Shown here: positions 1-8,842 of the stretch, in pieces
Position numbering within the stretch: position 1 is the first letter of the stretch
Layout of the letters: each line of letters starts with the position of its first letter
NCBI RefSeq assembly: GCF_002135435.1
Contig: NZ_NEGK01000001.1
Coordinates: 529,827 to 593,826, forward strand
DNA: 64,000 nucleotides
From: Acinetobacter sp. ANC 3813
GTDB taxonomy: Bacteria; Pseudomonadota; Gammaproteobacteria; Pseudomonadales; Moraxellaceae
Reading direction: 5' to 3'
Translations under genes and position numbers: made by a program
The notes under the pieces: generated by a model
What the model saw: only the letters and a program-made list of their open reading frames with translations
What the model was told of the DNA's origin: nothing
Database searches by the model: none

Positions 1-1
1 A

Positions 2-232
2 GCTTCAACTGCGATGGGTGATGAAACAGCTTATGGAGTTGCTGCAGACCTTTATCTTGACCCAACACTAAGCGTAGGTGTGTTGATCAACGATGCAACG
101 CTAGAAGACTTTGATACCGTTTTCTCCGTCCGCGCGCAAAAATTCTTTAGCCCTGCAATTGCAGCTGGCCTGAACTACACCACCACTGATGGTGCAGATT
201 CTTTTGGTATTAACGGCACGTTCCGCTTCTAA
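2..232 (+). CDS. C-terminal end of an outer-membrane beta-barrel protein (5' part outside window)
   Basis: Only the last 76 or so residues are present and the reading frame is open to the left edge. The visible part alternates hydrophobic and polar residues in short strands and ends in a terminal phenylalanine (…NGTFRF), the signature recognised by the BAM machinery in Gram-negative outer-membrane proteins. It is probably a putative porin of the kind common in Acinetobacter. It converges on recJ and is followed at once by a strong hairpin terminator. The exact family cannot be decided from this fragment. Confidence 0.6.
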   Translation, partial: ASTAMGDETAYGVAADLYLDPTLSVGVLINDATLEDFDTVFSVRAQKFFSPAIAAGLNYTTTDGADSFGINGTFRF

Positions 233-243
233 TATCGAATACA

Positions 244-275
244 AAAAAAGCCGCTCATCTGAGCGGCTTTTTTTT
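244..275. terminator. Bidirectional Rho-independent terminator between the porin-like gene and recJ
   Basis: Eight-base-pair stem GCCGCTCA / TGAGCGGC with a two-base loop, flanked by an A-run on the left and a T-run on the right. It can therefore stop transcription from both convergent genes. Confidence 0.9.
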
Positions 276-299
276 AATGGTTCATATTTAAGAATTTGC

Positions 300-2003
300 T
301 TACTGCTCTAAATGCAGCACACGCAGCTGCAGGCTGGTTGCACCATTGAAAGTATTTTTATCCAGCTCATACACCAGCCGCACATGATCTTTCATGGGAT
401 CATAGGAGTAATTTGATGCAGCATTAAACGCAATCGCATCCAATATCTGCCCAGAAGCTAACGCCAGTTTCAACTTTAAATGCACATCTTTCAGCCAGCG
501 GTAATCCAAAACTTTAAAACGGCCTTCAAAAATGGGCGCAGGAAATTTCTGCCCCCACGGTGTCAGCTGCTGCAGTGTATCAACTGTAGCAATTTGAAAT
601 GCATCATCAGGCAAATCACCATCCGTCCACAGCACAGCTTGAAACAAGCTGTCATCCTGCTGCATCATCAGCTGTTCAAATTCGGTTTTAAAGGCCTCAA
701 AATTTTCTTTCAGAATGGTCAAGCCCGCTGCTGCTGCGTGCCCGCCAAAATGACTGACCAAGTGCGGATGCTGTTCTGCAATCTGCTCAATGCTGTCACG
801 GATATGAATACCCTCAATAGAGCGCGCCGAGCCTTTGATGTGCTTGCCGTCTTCATCGGCGGCAAAGACAATCGCGGGACGGTGAAACTGCTCCTTTAAA
901 CGGCCTGCGACAATGCCAATCACCCCCTGATGCCAATGCGGCTCAAACAGAATCAAAGCAGGCGGCAAATTGTCCTGATCCAGCTGCAGCTGCTGCAGTT
1001 CCTGCAGTGCATCCTGCTTCATTTGCGATTCGACTTGGCGGCGCTCAACATTCAGCTGATTCAGCTGCTGCGCCAGCGGATAAGCCGCCTGCAGATCTGG
1101 CGCAATCAGGCATTCAATCCCAATATCCATGGTATCCATACGCCCAGCCGCATTAATCCGCGGACCCAGCACAAAACCCAAATCCTGCGCTTTCAGCTCA
1201 GCAGGATCACGCCCAGCAATATCCAGCAAAGCGCTGATACCGGCACGGCATTGTCCCTGCTGAATCCGCTTCAAACCTGCATCCACTAAAATGCGGTTGT
1301 TGTAGTCTAAACTGGCCACATCGGCATACGTGCCCAATGCCACTAAATCTAAATAATTCGCCACCTTGGCGGATGATTTGCCTTGTTTAGCGCGCAAGCT
1401 CGACAGATTGGCCAGCACATAAAATGCTACACCCACGCCCGCCAATGCTTTGCTTGGAAAATCGCAGCCCAGCTGATTGGGATTGACCACCGCCTCTGCT
1501 GGCGGCGTCGCCTTGGTCGTAAGATGATGATCGGTAATAATCACCTGCATGCCGTGCGCCTGCGCCTGCTCTACACCCGTATGGCTGGAAATACCGTTAT
1601 CCACGGTAATCAGTAAATCTGGGGTAAAAGTCGCGAATGCCAAATCAGCAATGGCAGGTGTTAGCCCATAACCGTATTTAAAACGGTCAGGCACTAAATA
1701 GTCCACTTGGGCGCCCATTTCACGCAGAGCCAGCAGCATTAAAGCCGTACTGGTCGCGCCGTCGGCATCATAATCGCCGACAATGACGATTTTCTGCTGC
1801 TGATCAATCGCCTGATCGATCAACTGAATAGCCTCAGATAAACCTTTCATTTCTGGCGCCAGCAAATGCTTCAATTTCAGCTGCAATTCCTGCTCGGACT
1901 CTACGCCGCGGCGCGCCAAAATCTGCGCGATAAACGGCGCAACGCCCTGAATCAATTCAGGGCGCGTCAATAAGGGTCTTTGCTGTATTAAGGTCTTTGA
2001 CAT
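300..2003 (-). CDS. recJ: Single-stranded-DNA-specific 5'-3' exonuclease RecJ
   Basis: RecJ degrades single-stranded DNA 5' to 3' in RecF-type recombination, mismatch repair and base-excision repair. The 567 residues match the usual length. DHH-family metal motifs are in order: GDYDADG (76-82), DNG (135-137), TDHH (157-160), GPRINAAGRM (280-289), and the DHHA1-type motif GGHAAAAG (420-427). The C-terminal region beyond residue 450 corresponds to the OB-fold of RecJ. The start codon directly abuts the stop of pdxH with no gap, so the two are very likely translated from one transcript that also carries glmM upstream. Nothing is missing. Confidence 0.96.
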   Translation of the reverse strand: MSKTLIQQRPLLTRPELIQGVAPFIAQILARRGVESEQELQLKLKHLLAPEMKGLSEAIQLIDQAIDQQQKIVIVGDYDADGATSTALMLLALREMGAQVDYLVPDRFKYGYGLTPAIADLAFATFTPDLLITVDNGISSHTGVEQAQAHGMQVIITDHHLTTKATPPAEAVVNPNQLGCDFPSKALAGVGVAFYVLANLSSLRAKQGKSSAKVANYLDLVALGTYADVASLDYNNRILVDAGLKRIQQGQCRAGISALLDIAGRDPAELKAQDLGFVLGPRINAAGRMDTMDIGIECLIAPDLQAAYPLAQQLNQLNVERRQVESQMKQDALQELQQLQLDQDNLPPALILFEPHWHQGVIGIVAGRLKEQFHRPAIVFAADEDGKHIKGSARSIEGIHIRDSIEQIAEQHPHLVSHFGGHAAAAGLTILKENFEAFKTEFEQLMMQQDDSLFQAVLWTDGDLPDDAFQIATVDTLQQLTPWGQKFPAPIFEGRFKVLDYRWLKDVHLKLKLALASGQILDAIAFNAASNYSYDPMKDHVRLVYELDKNTFNGATSLQLRVLHLEQ

Positions 2004-2660
2004 TTAAGGCATCAATCGCTGCAAAACCCACTGCCCATCCAGCTTTTCATAGCTCAAGCGGTCGTGCAGACGGTTCGGACGGCCTTGCCAGAACTCATAA
2101 TAATCCGGCTCTAAGCGGTATCCGCCCCAGAACTCAGGTTTTGCCAGCGTGTCTTTGCCTTCCACTTGATCATGCAGCTGCTGAAAACGCTGCTGCAATT
2201 CTTCGCGGCTGGCAATCACACCGCTTTGCGGTGTGCTGATGTGTGCAGCAATCTGGCTGTCACGCGGGCGCTTATGGTAATAATCCGTCGATTCCTGTTC
2301 AGAGATTTTGACTACTCGGCCTGAAACGCGGATTTGACGCTCCTGCTCCTGCCAATAAAACAATAATTCTGCATACGGATTTTCTGCTAAATCATTGCCT
2401 TTTTGGCTGTCATAATTGGTATAAAAATCATAGCCCGAAGCCGCTGCACCGCGCAGCAAAACAGTACGCACATGCGGACGACCTTGCGCATTGGCCGTCG
2501 CCAATGACATAGTATAGGGTTCATTCAGCTGCGCTTCCAAAGCATGGTTAAACCACAATAGAAATTGCTCATGCGGATCGCTGTTTACGTGATCTTCATG
2601 CAGCTCCCCTTTTTGGTAGCTCATGCGCAATTCGCTTAAATCTTTGATCATATCAGTCAT
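2004..2660 (-). CDS. pdxH: Pyridoxamine 5'-phosphate oxidase
   Basis: This FMN-dependent enzyme oxidises pyridoxine or pyridoxamine 5'-phosphate to pyridoxal 5'-phosphate, the last step of vitamin B6 synthesis and salvage. The 218 residues are the family's normal length. Visible hallmarks are the FMN/substrate segment RTVLLRG near residue 65 and the C-terminal dimerisation signature (RLSYEKLDGQWVLQRLMP) that ends the protein. It sits between glmM, 11 bases upstream, and recJ with no gap, on one strand. Co-transcription of the three genes is inferred from spacing. Confidence 0.96.
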   Translation of the reverse strand: MTDMIKDLSELRMSYQKGELHEDHVNSDPHEQFLLWFNHALEAQLNEPYTMSLATANAQGRPHVRTVLLRGAAASGYDFYTNYDSQKGNDLAENPYAELLFYWQEQERQIRVSGRVVKISEQESTDYYHKRPRDSQIAAHISTPQSGVIASREELQQRFQQLHDQVEGKDTLAKPEFWGGYRLEPDYYEFWQGRPNRLHDRLSYEKLDGQWVLQRLMP

Positions 2661-2671
2661 GACATTTCACC

Positions 2672-4003
2672 TTATGCCGCATTAGCCCGGACGGCATCCG
2701 CTAAATGATTCGCCAAAGCAGTCACTTCATCCAGCTGATGGCCTTCCACCATCACGCGGATCACAGGTTCTGTACCTGATTTACGGATCAGCAAACGGCC
2801 GCGGCCTTTCAGTTGCGCTTCGGCTTTTTCAAATTCTGTAACCAGCGCAGGAACTGAATACGGGTCAAACATTTGGCTTAAACGCACATTCACCAGCACG
2901 TTTGGCAGCAAATGAAAACCTGCTGTCAGTTCATCCAGCGCTTTTTGCTGTTCAACCATCACAGTCAGTACTTGCAATGACGCAATAATGGCATCGCCTG
3001 TGGTGCTCTTATCCAAAGTCAAAATGTGGCCAGATGGCTCTCCGCCAATCGACCAGCCATTGTCATCCAAGCCTTGCAATACATAGCGGTCGCCTACTTT
3101 AGCGCGCAAGAGTGGAATACCCGCTTTTTCCAAAGCCAATTCCAGCGCCATGTTGCTCATTAGCGTGCCCACAATACCTGCAGGTTTGTTCGAGCTTTGT
3201 GTCGCAAGGATATAGAGAATATGGTCGCCCGTTACCAGCTCACCATTTTTGTCGACCATAATCACACGGTCTGCATCACCATCAAAGGCAATACCGACAT
3301 CTGCCTTGTGCTTCAGCACCGCTTCCTGCAGACTTTCTGGATGTGTCGAACCGCAGCCTTCATTAATATTCAGACCATTTGGCTCATTGTGAATAGCGAT
3401 CACTTTTGCGCCCAGCTCACGGTATACAGCGGGACCCACGTTATAGCCAGCGCCATTCGCACAGTCCACCACAATGGTCAGATCATTTAAATCATAATGA
3501 TATGGGAAGGTAGATTTGCAGAATTCTATATAACGGCCTTGCGCATCATCAACGCGAACACTTTTACCCAGATTTGCAATATCATCAATGATCAGATCTT
3601 TTTCCAGCTCTTGATTAATTTCATCTTGCAGACTGTCTGGCAGCTTTTTGCCTTCACTGGAGAAAAATTTAATACCATTATCAAAATACGGATTGTGTGA
3701 AGCTGAAATCACAATACCTAAATTGGCATGCAAGGCGCGGGTTAAATGCGCAATGGCTGGTGTTGGCAAAGGGCCAAGCAAATGCACATATACACCCGCC
3801 GCATTCAGGCCAGACTGCAGCGCAGATTCTAAAATGTAGCCAGAAAGGCGCGGATCTTTGCCCATCACCACAACAGGCTTGGCTTTTTTACTATGGCGCT
3901 TGATCACTTTACCAGCGGAAAAACCTAATTTTAAAGCAAATTCAGGGGTAATTGGCATCACGCCAAATTTACCGCGAATGCCATCAGTACCAAAATAACT
4001 CAT
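2672..4003 (-). CDS. glmM: Phosphoglucosamine mutase
   Basis: GlmM interconverts glucosamine-6-phosphate and glucosamine-1-phosphate in the cytoplasm and so feeds UDP-GlcNAc into peptidoglycan and lipid A synthesis. The 443-residue alpha-D-phosphohexomutase has its phosphoserine loop SASHNP (Ser102), the metal loop DGDADR, the sugar-binding loop GEPSGH, and the C-terminal phosphate-binding segment [12 protein letters not shown]. It is the first gene of the apparent glmM-pdxH-recJ unit and is separated from guaB by a terminator. The murC, murG and lpxC genes that use its product downstream are in this same window. Confidence 0.96.
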   Translation of the reverse strand: MSYFGTDGIRGKFGVMPITPEFALKLGFSAGKVIKRHSKKAKPVVVMGKDPRLSGYILESALQSGLNAAGVYVHLLGPLPTPAIAHLTRALHANLGIVISASHNPYFDNGIKFFSSEGKKLPDSLQDEINQELEKDLIIDDIANLGKSVRVDDAQGRYIEFCKSTFPYHYDLNDLTIVVDCANGAGYNVGPAVYRELGAKVIAIHNEPNGLNINEGCGSTHPESLQEAVLKHKADVGIAFDGDADRVIMVDKNGELVTGDHILYILATQSSNKPAGIVGTLMSNMALELALEKAGIPLLRAKVGDRYVLQGLDDNGWSIGGEPSGHILTLDKSTTGDAIIASLQVLTVMVEQQKALDELTAGFHLLPNVLVNVRLSQMFDPYSVPALVTEFEKAEAQLKGRGRLLIRKSGTEPVIRVMVEGHQLDEVTALANHLADAVRANAA

Positions 4004-4071
4004 TGTTGTCTCACTTCTTAACGGGTGATTTTCATCATCCTTTTTTCATTGCAAAACACTTTACACCAAAA

Positions 4072-4104
4072 CAAAAAAGCCGTCATTTATATGACGGCTT
4101 TTTT
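4072..4104 (-). terminator. Rho-independent terminator after guaB
   Basis: Perfect stem GCCGTCAT / ATGACGGC with a four-base loop and A/T runs on both sides, 18 bases beyond the guaB stop. It isolates guaB from glmM. Confidence 0.9.
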
Positions 4105-4121
4105 ACAGCATAGACTGGATA

Positions 4122-5615
<1,494 letters not shown>

Positions 5616-5617
5616 CT

Positions 5618-5623
5618 ATTATA
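5618..5623 (-). promoter_or_regulatory. Likely -10 box of the guaB promoter
   Basis: On the minus strand a perfect TATAAT lies about 30 bases upstream of the guaB ATG. No good -35 box stands at the right distance, so the call rests on the -10 hexamer and its position. Confidence 0.45.
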
Positions 5624-5757
5624 AACAAAAAATCAATTTTTATTCATGCCTATTTCGGCCAATGCTGATTTTTTTTGTCAAAACTTATTTTTTCAGCGCA
5701 GCTCAAACCTTAAGTGCTGATTTTTTAGCGTCATTTACGCCGCCTGTCTTTTATCAG

Positions 5758-5791
5758 AAAAATAAAAGCAAAGCTTTTGCTCTGCTTTTAT
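5758..5791 (-). terminator. Probable terminator after the cysteine-cluster gene
   Basis: On the minus strand an imperfect hairpin built on AAAAGC / GCTTTT with an inner AGC pairing is followed by ATTTTT, starting six bases after the stop of the 121-residue gene. The stem is AT-rich and the loop long, so the call is moderate. Confidence 0.5.
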
Positions 5792-5796
5792 GTGAA

Positions 5797-6162
5797 TCAG
5801 CAAACTTGATCAAAATCTTCATCATTCAACGGATCAGGCGCATCAATCGGTACAAAAGGAATCATCTGATACGCAGCGCGCGCTTTATTGCACTGCGCAT
5901 CGGCAATTTGCACTTCTTTGCACGAAGAACTGCGCGCTTCATACATGCCGCAGCTGACCTGCTGCCCAATCTCGCCTTTCAGCGCAATACAGCGCGGATT
6001 CTGCTGATTGGTGCCCGCCATGCATGAATAAACAGCAGAAACAGGTTCTGTATAGTGTTCAGGCATAGCTATGCCTTCCGCCCAGTAGAATGAAACTCTA
6101 AAAAAAGCGCAGCAGGCGCCGCAGCTTAAACACGCATCCTGTGCGGGAACTTGAGACAGCAT
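5797..6162 (-). CDS. YkgJ-family cysteine-cluster protein
   Basis: This small cytoplasmic protein of 121 residues has the conserved pattern CLSCGACC near its N-terminus and further cysteines (CMAGTNQQNPRC, CGMYEARSSSC) typical of the YkgJ/UPF0153 zinc- or iron-chelating family. The cysteine spacing suggests one bound metal or Fe-S centre. The biochemical role of the family is not established. It is transcribed alone, away from guaB, with a likely terminator behind it. It shows no signal peptide or membrane segment. Confidence 0.85.
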   Translation of the reverse strand: MLSQVPAQDACLSCGACCAFFRVSFYWAEGIAMPEHYTEPVSAVYSCMAGTNQQNPRCIALKGEIGQQVSCGMYEARSSSCKEVQIADAQCNKARAAYQMIPFVPIDAPDPLNDEDFDQVC

Positions 6163-6256
6163 TGTTATAAATTCTCAGTATCAAAAGTATTTTTTTGAAG
6201 CTGAATATTAAAAAATACTGCCCTGCAGCTCAATATTTTTTTATTACTTCCAGCGT

Positions 6257-7054
6257 TTATTCAGGGAAGGTAAAAACAGACTCATCCATTAAGTCTGTGC
6301 CGCATTGCAATGTTTCAATCCAGTCCAAAAATTGATTGATCTGCTCTTTGCCTACAAATGGCGTGCCATGCTGCGGCACAATCATTTCCACATCCATACC
6401 GCGCACCATATTGACCCATAGGCGGATAATTTTATTGTTGCACATATAACGTTGATGGAAGCCTTTCATCTTTGGAATATGCGCCGCAAAGTTTTCTAAA
6501 GGCTTAGCTGCATCTTCCACCATAGAAGCGCCCATATCGCCTGAAAATAGAATTTTGGCAATCGGGTCATAAAACTGAAAATTGCCAACCGAGTGCAGAA
6601 AGTGCGCTGGTACTGCCACAATATAGCTTTTGCCTAAATTGATGATTTGACCATGATCCGGCAGCTCGACCAGACGGTCCAGCCAATTGCCTTTCATGCG
6701 GTCACTCATAAATGCCGAATTTAAATGCGGTAAAAAGCGCGCCCACAACTTAGACGCCACCACTTTGGCATCGGTATAGACCAGCCAGCGCGGCATAGAT
6801 GTAATAATATCCGGGTCTTGGTGTGACGCCATCACATAATCCAGATTGGTCAGACGCGTATATTTATTCAATTCCATCGTCAGCGGCACATAAGTCAGGT
6901 CACCGCCTGGGTCCAGCACTGCAGCGCGCTCATGATCCAAAATTAAAAATTGATTGGCTTGAACGCCTTCACCTTTCACCAAACTGGTAAAGCTAATGCA
7001 TTTGTGTGTGCCGTTATCGAATAACACCTGCGACGTTGTGCGGTCAAATGCCAT
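6257..7054 (-). CDS. Stand-alone MBL-fold protein of the oxygen-binding diiron (ODP/FprA-like) type
   Basis: The 265-residue protein has a metallo-beta-lactamase fold: a metal motif in the form ASHQDPD near residue 106, a histidine in PAHFLHSVGNF, the aspartate of LFSGDMGASM, and the late histidine in PQHGTP. The HxDxD form is the one used by the flavodiiron protein and ODP branch rather than by hydrolases (HxHxDH). It lacks the flavodoxin and rubredoxin domains of true flavodiiron proteins, so any electron partner must be a separate protein. A role in oxygen, NO or peroxide sensing or reduction is inference from the family. It is monocistronic. Confidence 0.75.
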   Translation of the reverse strand: MAFDRTTSQVLFDNGTHKCISFTSLVKGEGVQANQFLILDHERAAVLDPGGDLTYVPLTMELNKYTRLTNLDYVMASHQDPDIITSMPRWLVYTDAKVVASKLWARFLPHLNSAFMSDRMKGNWLDRLVELPDHGQIINLGKSYIVAVPAHFLHSVGNFQFYDPIAKILFSGDMGASMVEDAAKPLENFAAHIPKMKGFHQRYMCNNKIIRLWVNMVRGMDVEMIVPQHGTPFVGKEQINQFLDWIETLQCGTDLMDESVFTFPE

Positions 7055-7189
7055 ACCTATTCCCCAAAAATTCTATTTTTTTCGTGCAAGACGCCGAATA
7101 CCCTACAACATATATGGATTTACACAAACTTACAATAAAATTAAGACCAATATCATTAGAAATATCAAATAATTGAGGTGGAATATTCA

Positions 7190-7222
7190 TAAAAAAATCC
7201 CGATTTTTTAAGTCGGGATTTA
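7190..7222 (-). terminator. Rho-independent terminator after the GDT1-family gene
   Basis: Stem AAATCCCGA / TCGGGATTT with a nine-base loop and, read on the minus strand, a seven-base T-run. It begins about 18 bases after the stop codon of the transporter gene. Confidence 0.85.
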
Positions 7223-7239
7223 CGGTTTCAAAGGCTTAA

Positions 7240-7815
7240 TCAGAAAAAATAATGCTGTACTAAGGTTGTTACACCGATAATCAGAAAAATCGCTGCGCCA
7301 ATTTTATGAATCAGTGAAATCGGCAGTTTGCCCGCTAATTTATTGCCGATAAACACTGCTGGCGCATTGGCGATCATCATGCCGACTGTCGTCCCTGCCA
7401 TGACCCAGAAGAGGCTGTCAAAACGCGCTGCCAGCGCAACGGTTGCAATCTGGGTTTTGTCGCCAATTTCCGCTAAAAAGAACAATACAAAGGTCGCGCC
7501 AAAGACACCGTATTTTTGCCATTTGTTAATGCTGTCAGTTTCATCACCCAGCTCATCAGGAATCAGCATCCAAGCCGCCATCGCAATAAAGCCTAGCGAT
7601 ACAATCCACAGCAGCGTGTCTGGGCTAAGCACAGTCGTGATCCATTGACCTAAGGCCGCAGATAGGCCGTGGTTAATCAGCGTGGCTAATAAAATGGCGG
7701 CTAAGATAGGAACAGGCTTGCGAAAGCGTGCAGCAAGAAGTAAAGCAAGGAGCTGGGTCTTATCGCCCATTTCAGCTAAAGCTACAATTGCAGTCGAGAG
7801 TAGGAATTCGTGCAT
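7240..7815 (-). CDS. GDT1/TMEM165 (UPF0016) family cation transporter
   Basis: This inner-membrane protein of 191 residues has six predicted hydrophobic segments arranged as two homologous halves. Each half carries the family motif E-x-G-D-K-T: EMGDKTQLLALLLAARF near residue 15 and EIGDKTQIATVALAARF near residue 116. Members of the family export Mn2+ (and in eukaryotes handle Ca2+ and H+). Manganese export is therefore the best guess, by family. The gene is monocistronic with a terminator behind it. Its leader contains several long inverted repeats described separately, which may give metal-responsive control. Confidence 0.88.
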   Translation of the reverse strand: MHEFLLSTAIVALAEMGDKTQLLALLLAARFRKPVPILAAILLATLINHGLSAALGQWITTVLSPDTLLWIVSLGFIAMAAWMLIPDELGDETDSINKWQKYGVFGATFVLFFLAEIGDKTQIATVALAARFDSLFWVMAGTTVGMMIANAPAVFIGNKLAGKLPISLIHKIGAAIFLIIGVTTLVQHYFF

Positions 7816-7827
7816 ATCATCTTTCTC

Positions 7828-7912
7828 TGGCTAGCAAATTTTGCCCATGACTTACCGCTCCTGCTAGCCATGATCAACCGTATAAGTTGATTGCAGAGTG
7901 GTAAATCAAAGG
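7828..7912 (-). promoter_or_regulatory. Structured 5' leader of the GDT1-family gene, candidate riboswitch or attenuator
   Basis: Three inverted repeats lie within about 85 bases, ending 13 bases before the ATG. (a) TGGCTAGCA (7828-7836) pairs perfectly with TGCTAGCCA (7862-7870). (b) ATCAAC (7873-7878) pairs with GTTGAT (7886-7891). (c) 7844-7860 pairs with 7896-7912 in about 15 of 17 positions counting G-U, with a core of GGTAA/TTACC. Repeat (c) uses the loop of hairpin (a), so (a) and (c) look mutually exclusive, as in a switching leader. I do not see the GGGGAGUA element of the manganese yybP-ykoY riboswitch, so it is not assigned to that class. Confidence 0.5.
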
Positions 7913-8040
7913 TCTTGCCAACAAACAAAAGAAAGCTGAATTCAGCTGATTTGGTTCTTTGCTATGATGACCATGCCCGTTTTAGGACAATTATGTTGAT
8001 CATCACCTATTTACGAAATGTAAATAGCGGCTACTCCCCA

Positions 8041-8805
8041 ATGAAGTATGATGATTTTAATCATCTGTACAGATTTTGGCAAACACATTTTGAATATTGC
8101 ACCATGAATCAATCTTTAGACCCTATGCAAAGCCTGCTGCAGCAGTACCGTCAAGTACAGAATATTGTCATTTTGGGCGGCGGGCCATCTTTACAGACTT
8201 TAGATTTAGCCCAGCTGCATCCTACTCAAGAATGCCTCATCATCTGCTGCAATCAGGCTTTTCAATTGATGCCTCAGGCGCAGATCGCGCATCACTCTGA
8301 TTATCAATGGTGGAAAAACTATCAGCAGGCACTGGACACTGAATTTCAAGGGCAGCTGATTACAGGCTGCGGACTGGGCAGCAATGCCAGCTATCCTGAG
8401 CATATTCATCAATTCAGCACCTGCCAAAATGACCAGCTGGCGTCACTTTTTCAATCCCTTCGGCTGACTTATGGCAATAACTGCGGCTTGCAAGCCTTGG
8501 CGCTGGCGCATTTATTTCAGCCCGAATCCATATGGCTGGCAGGCTTTGACTTTAAAGCGCAGGAACAGCGCAGCCACGGTTATGTCAAATATGACCATAA
8601 AGATATGAGCCATTATGAAAAATTTTGGGGATTTTTTCTCAAAGATTTCTCACGCTTTGAGCGGCTGCGCCATTCACTTTGGCCGCAGCATTATCCTGAA
8701 CGCAATCTGCCGCAAATTTACAACCTGAATGCAGACTCAGCACTGAAGCTCTACCCATGTCCAGTGCAGCTTCCGCCTTTCCTGCAAATAAAAAACCCTG
8801 CCTAG
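8041..8805 (+). CDS. Uncharacterised protein with a GGGPS nucleotide-binding-like motif (DUF115-like)
   Basis: The cytoplasmic protein has no signal peptide. The segment VILGGGPSLQTL near residue 44, followed by CCNQAF, a central hydrophobic strand and the late motif IWLAGFDFK, resembles the DUF115/MptE-like Rossmann fold. That fold includes 6-hydroxymethylpterin pyrophosphokinases and motility-accessory glycosyltransferases. No substrate can be named. The start is uncertain: the frame is open back to an ATG at 7891, but that overlaps the divergent gene's leader. A promoter-like TTGATC…TGTAAA at 7995-8023 favours the ATG at 8041, and ATG 8104 is also possible. The stop codon lies inside the following terminator. 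Confidence 0.6.
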   Translation: MKYDDFNHLYRFWQTHFEYCTMNQSLDPMQSLLQQYRQVQNIVILGGGPSLQTLDLAQLHPTQECLIICCNQAFQLMPQAQIAHHSDYQWWKNYQQALDTEFQGQLITGCGLGSNASYPEHIHQFSTCQNDQLASLFQSLRLTYGNNCGLQALALAHLFQPESIWLAGFDFKAQEQRSHGYVKYDHKDMSHYEKFWGFFLKDFSRFERLRHSLWPQHYPERNLPQIYNLNADSALKLYPCPVQLPPFLQIKNPA

Positions 8806-8816
8806 GCAGGGTTTTA
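8791..8816. terminator. Bidirectional terminator between the GGGPS gene and aceF
   Basis: Nearly perfect palindrome centred on CCTAGG with arms AAAACCCTGCC / GGCAGGGTTTT. It overlaps the stop codon of the plus-strand gene and serves aceF from the other side. Confidence 0.9.
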
Positions 8817-8842
8817 TTCTACAGATATGCAAATATCTGAGA

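Noticed and set aside
7828..7912. Possible yybP-ykoY manganese riboswitch
   Set aside because: The expected GGGGAGUA-type conserved stretch is not visible on the minus strand. Only the inverted repeats are reported, without a class name.
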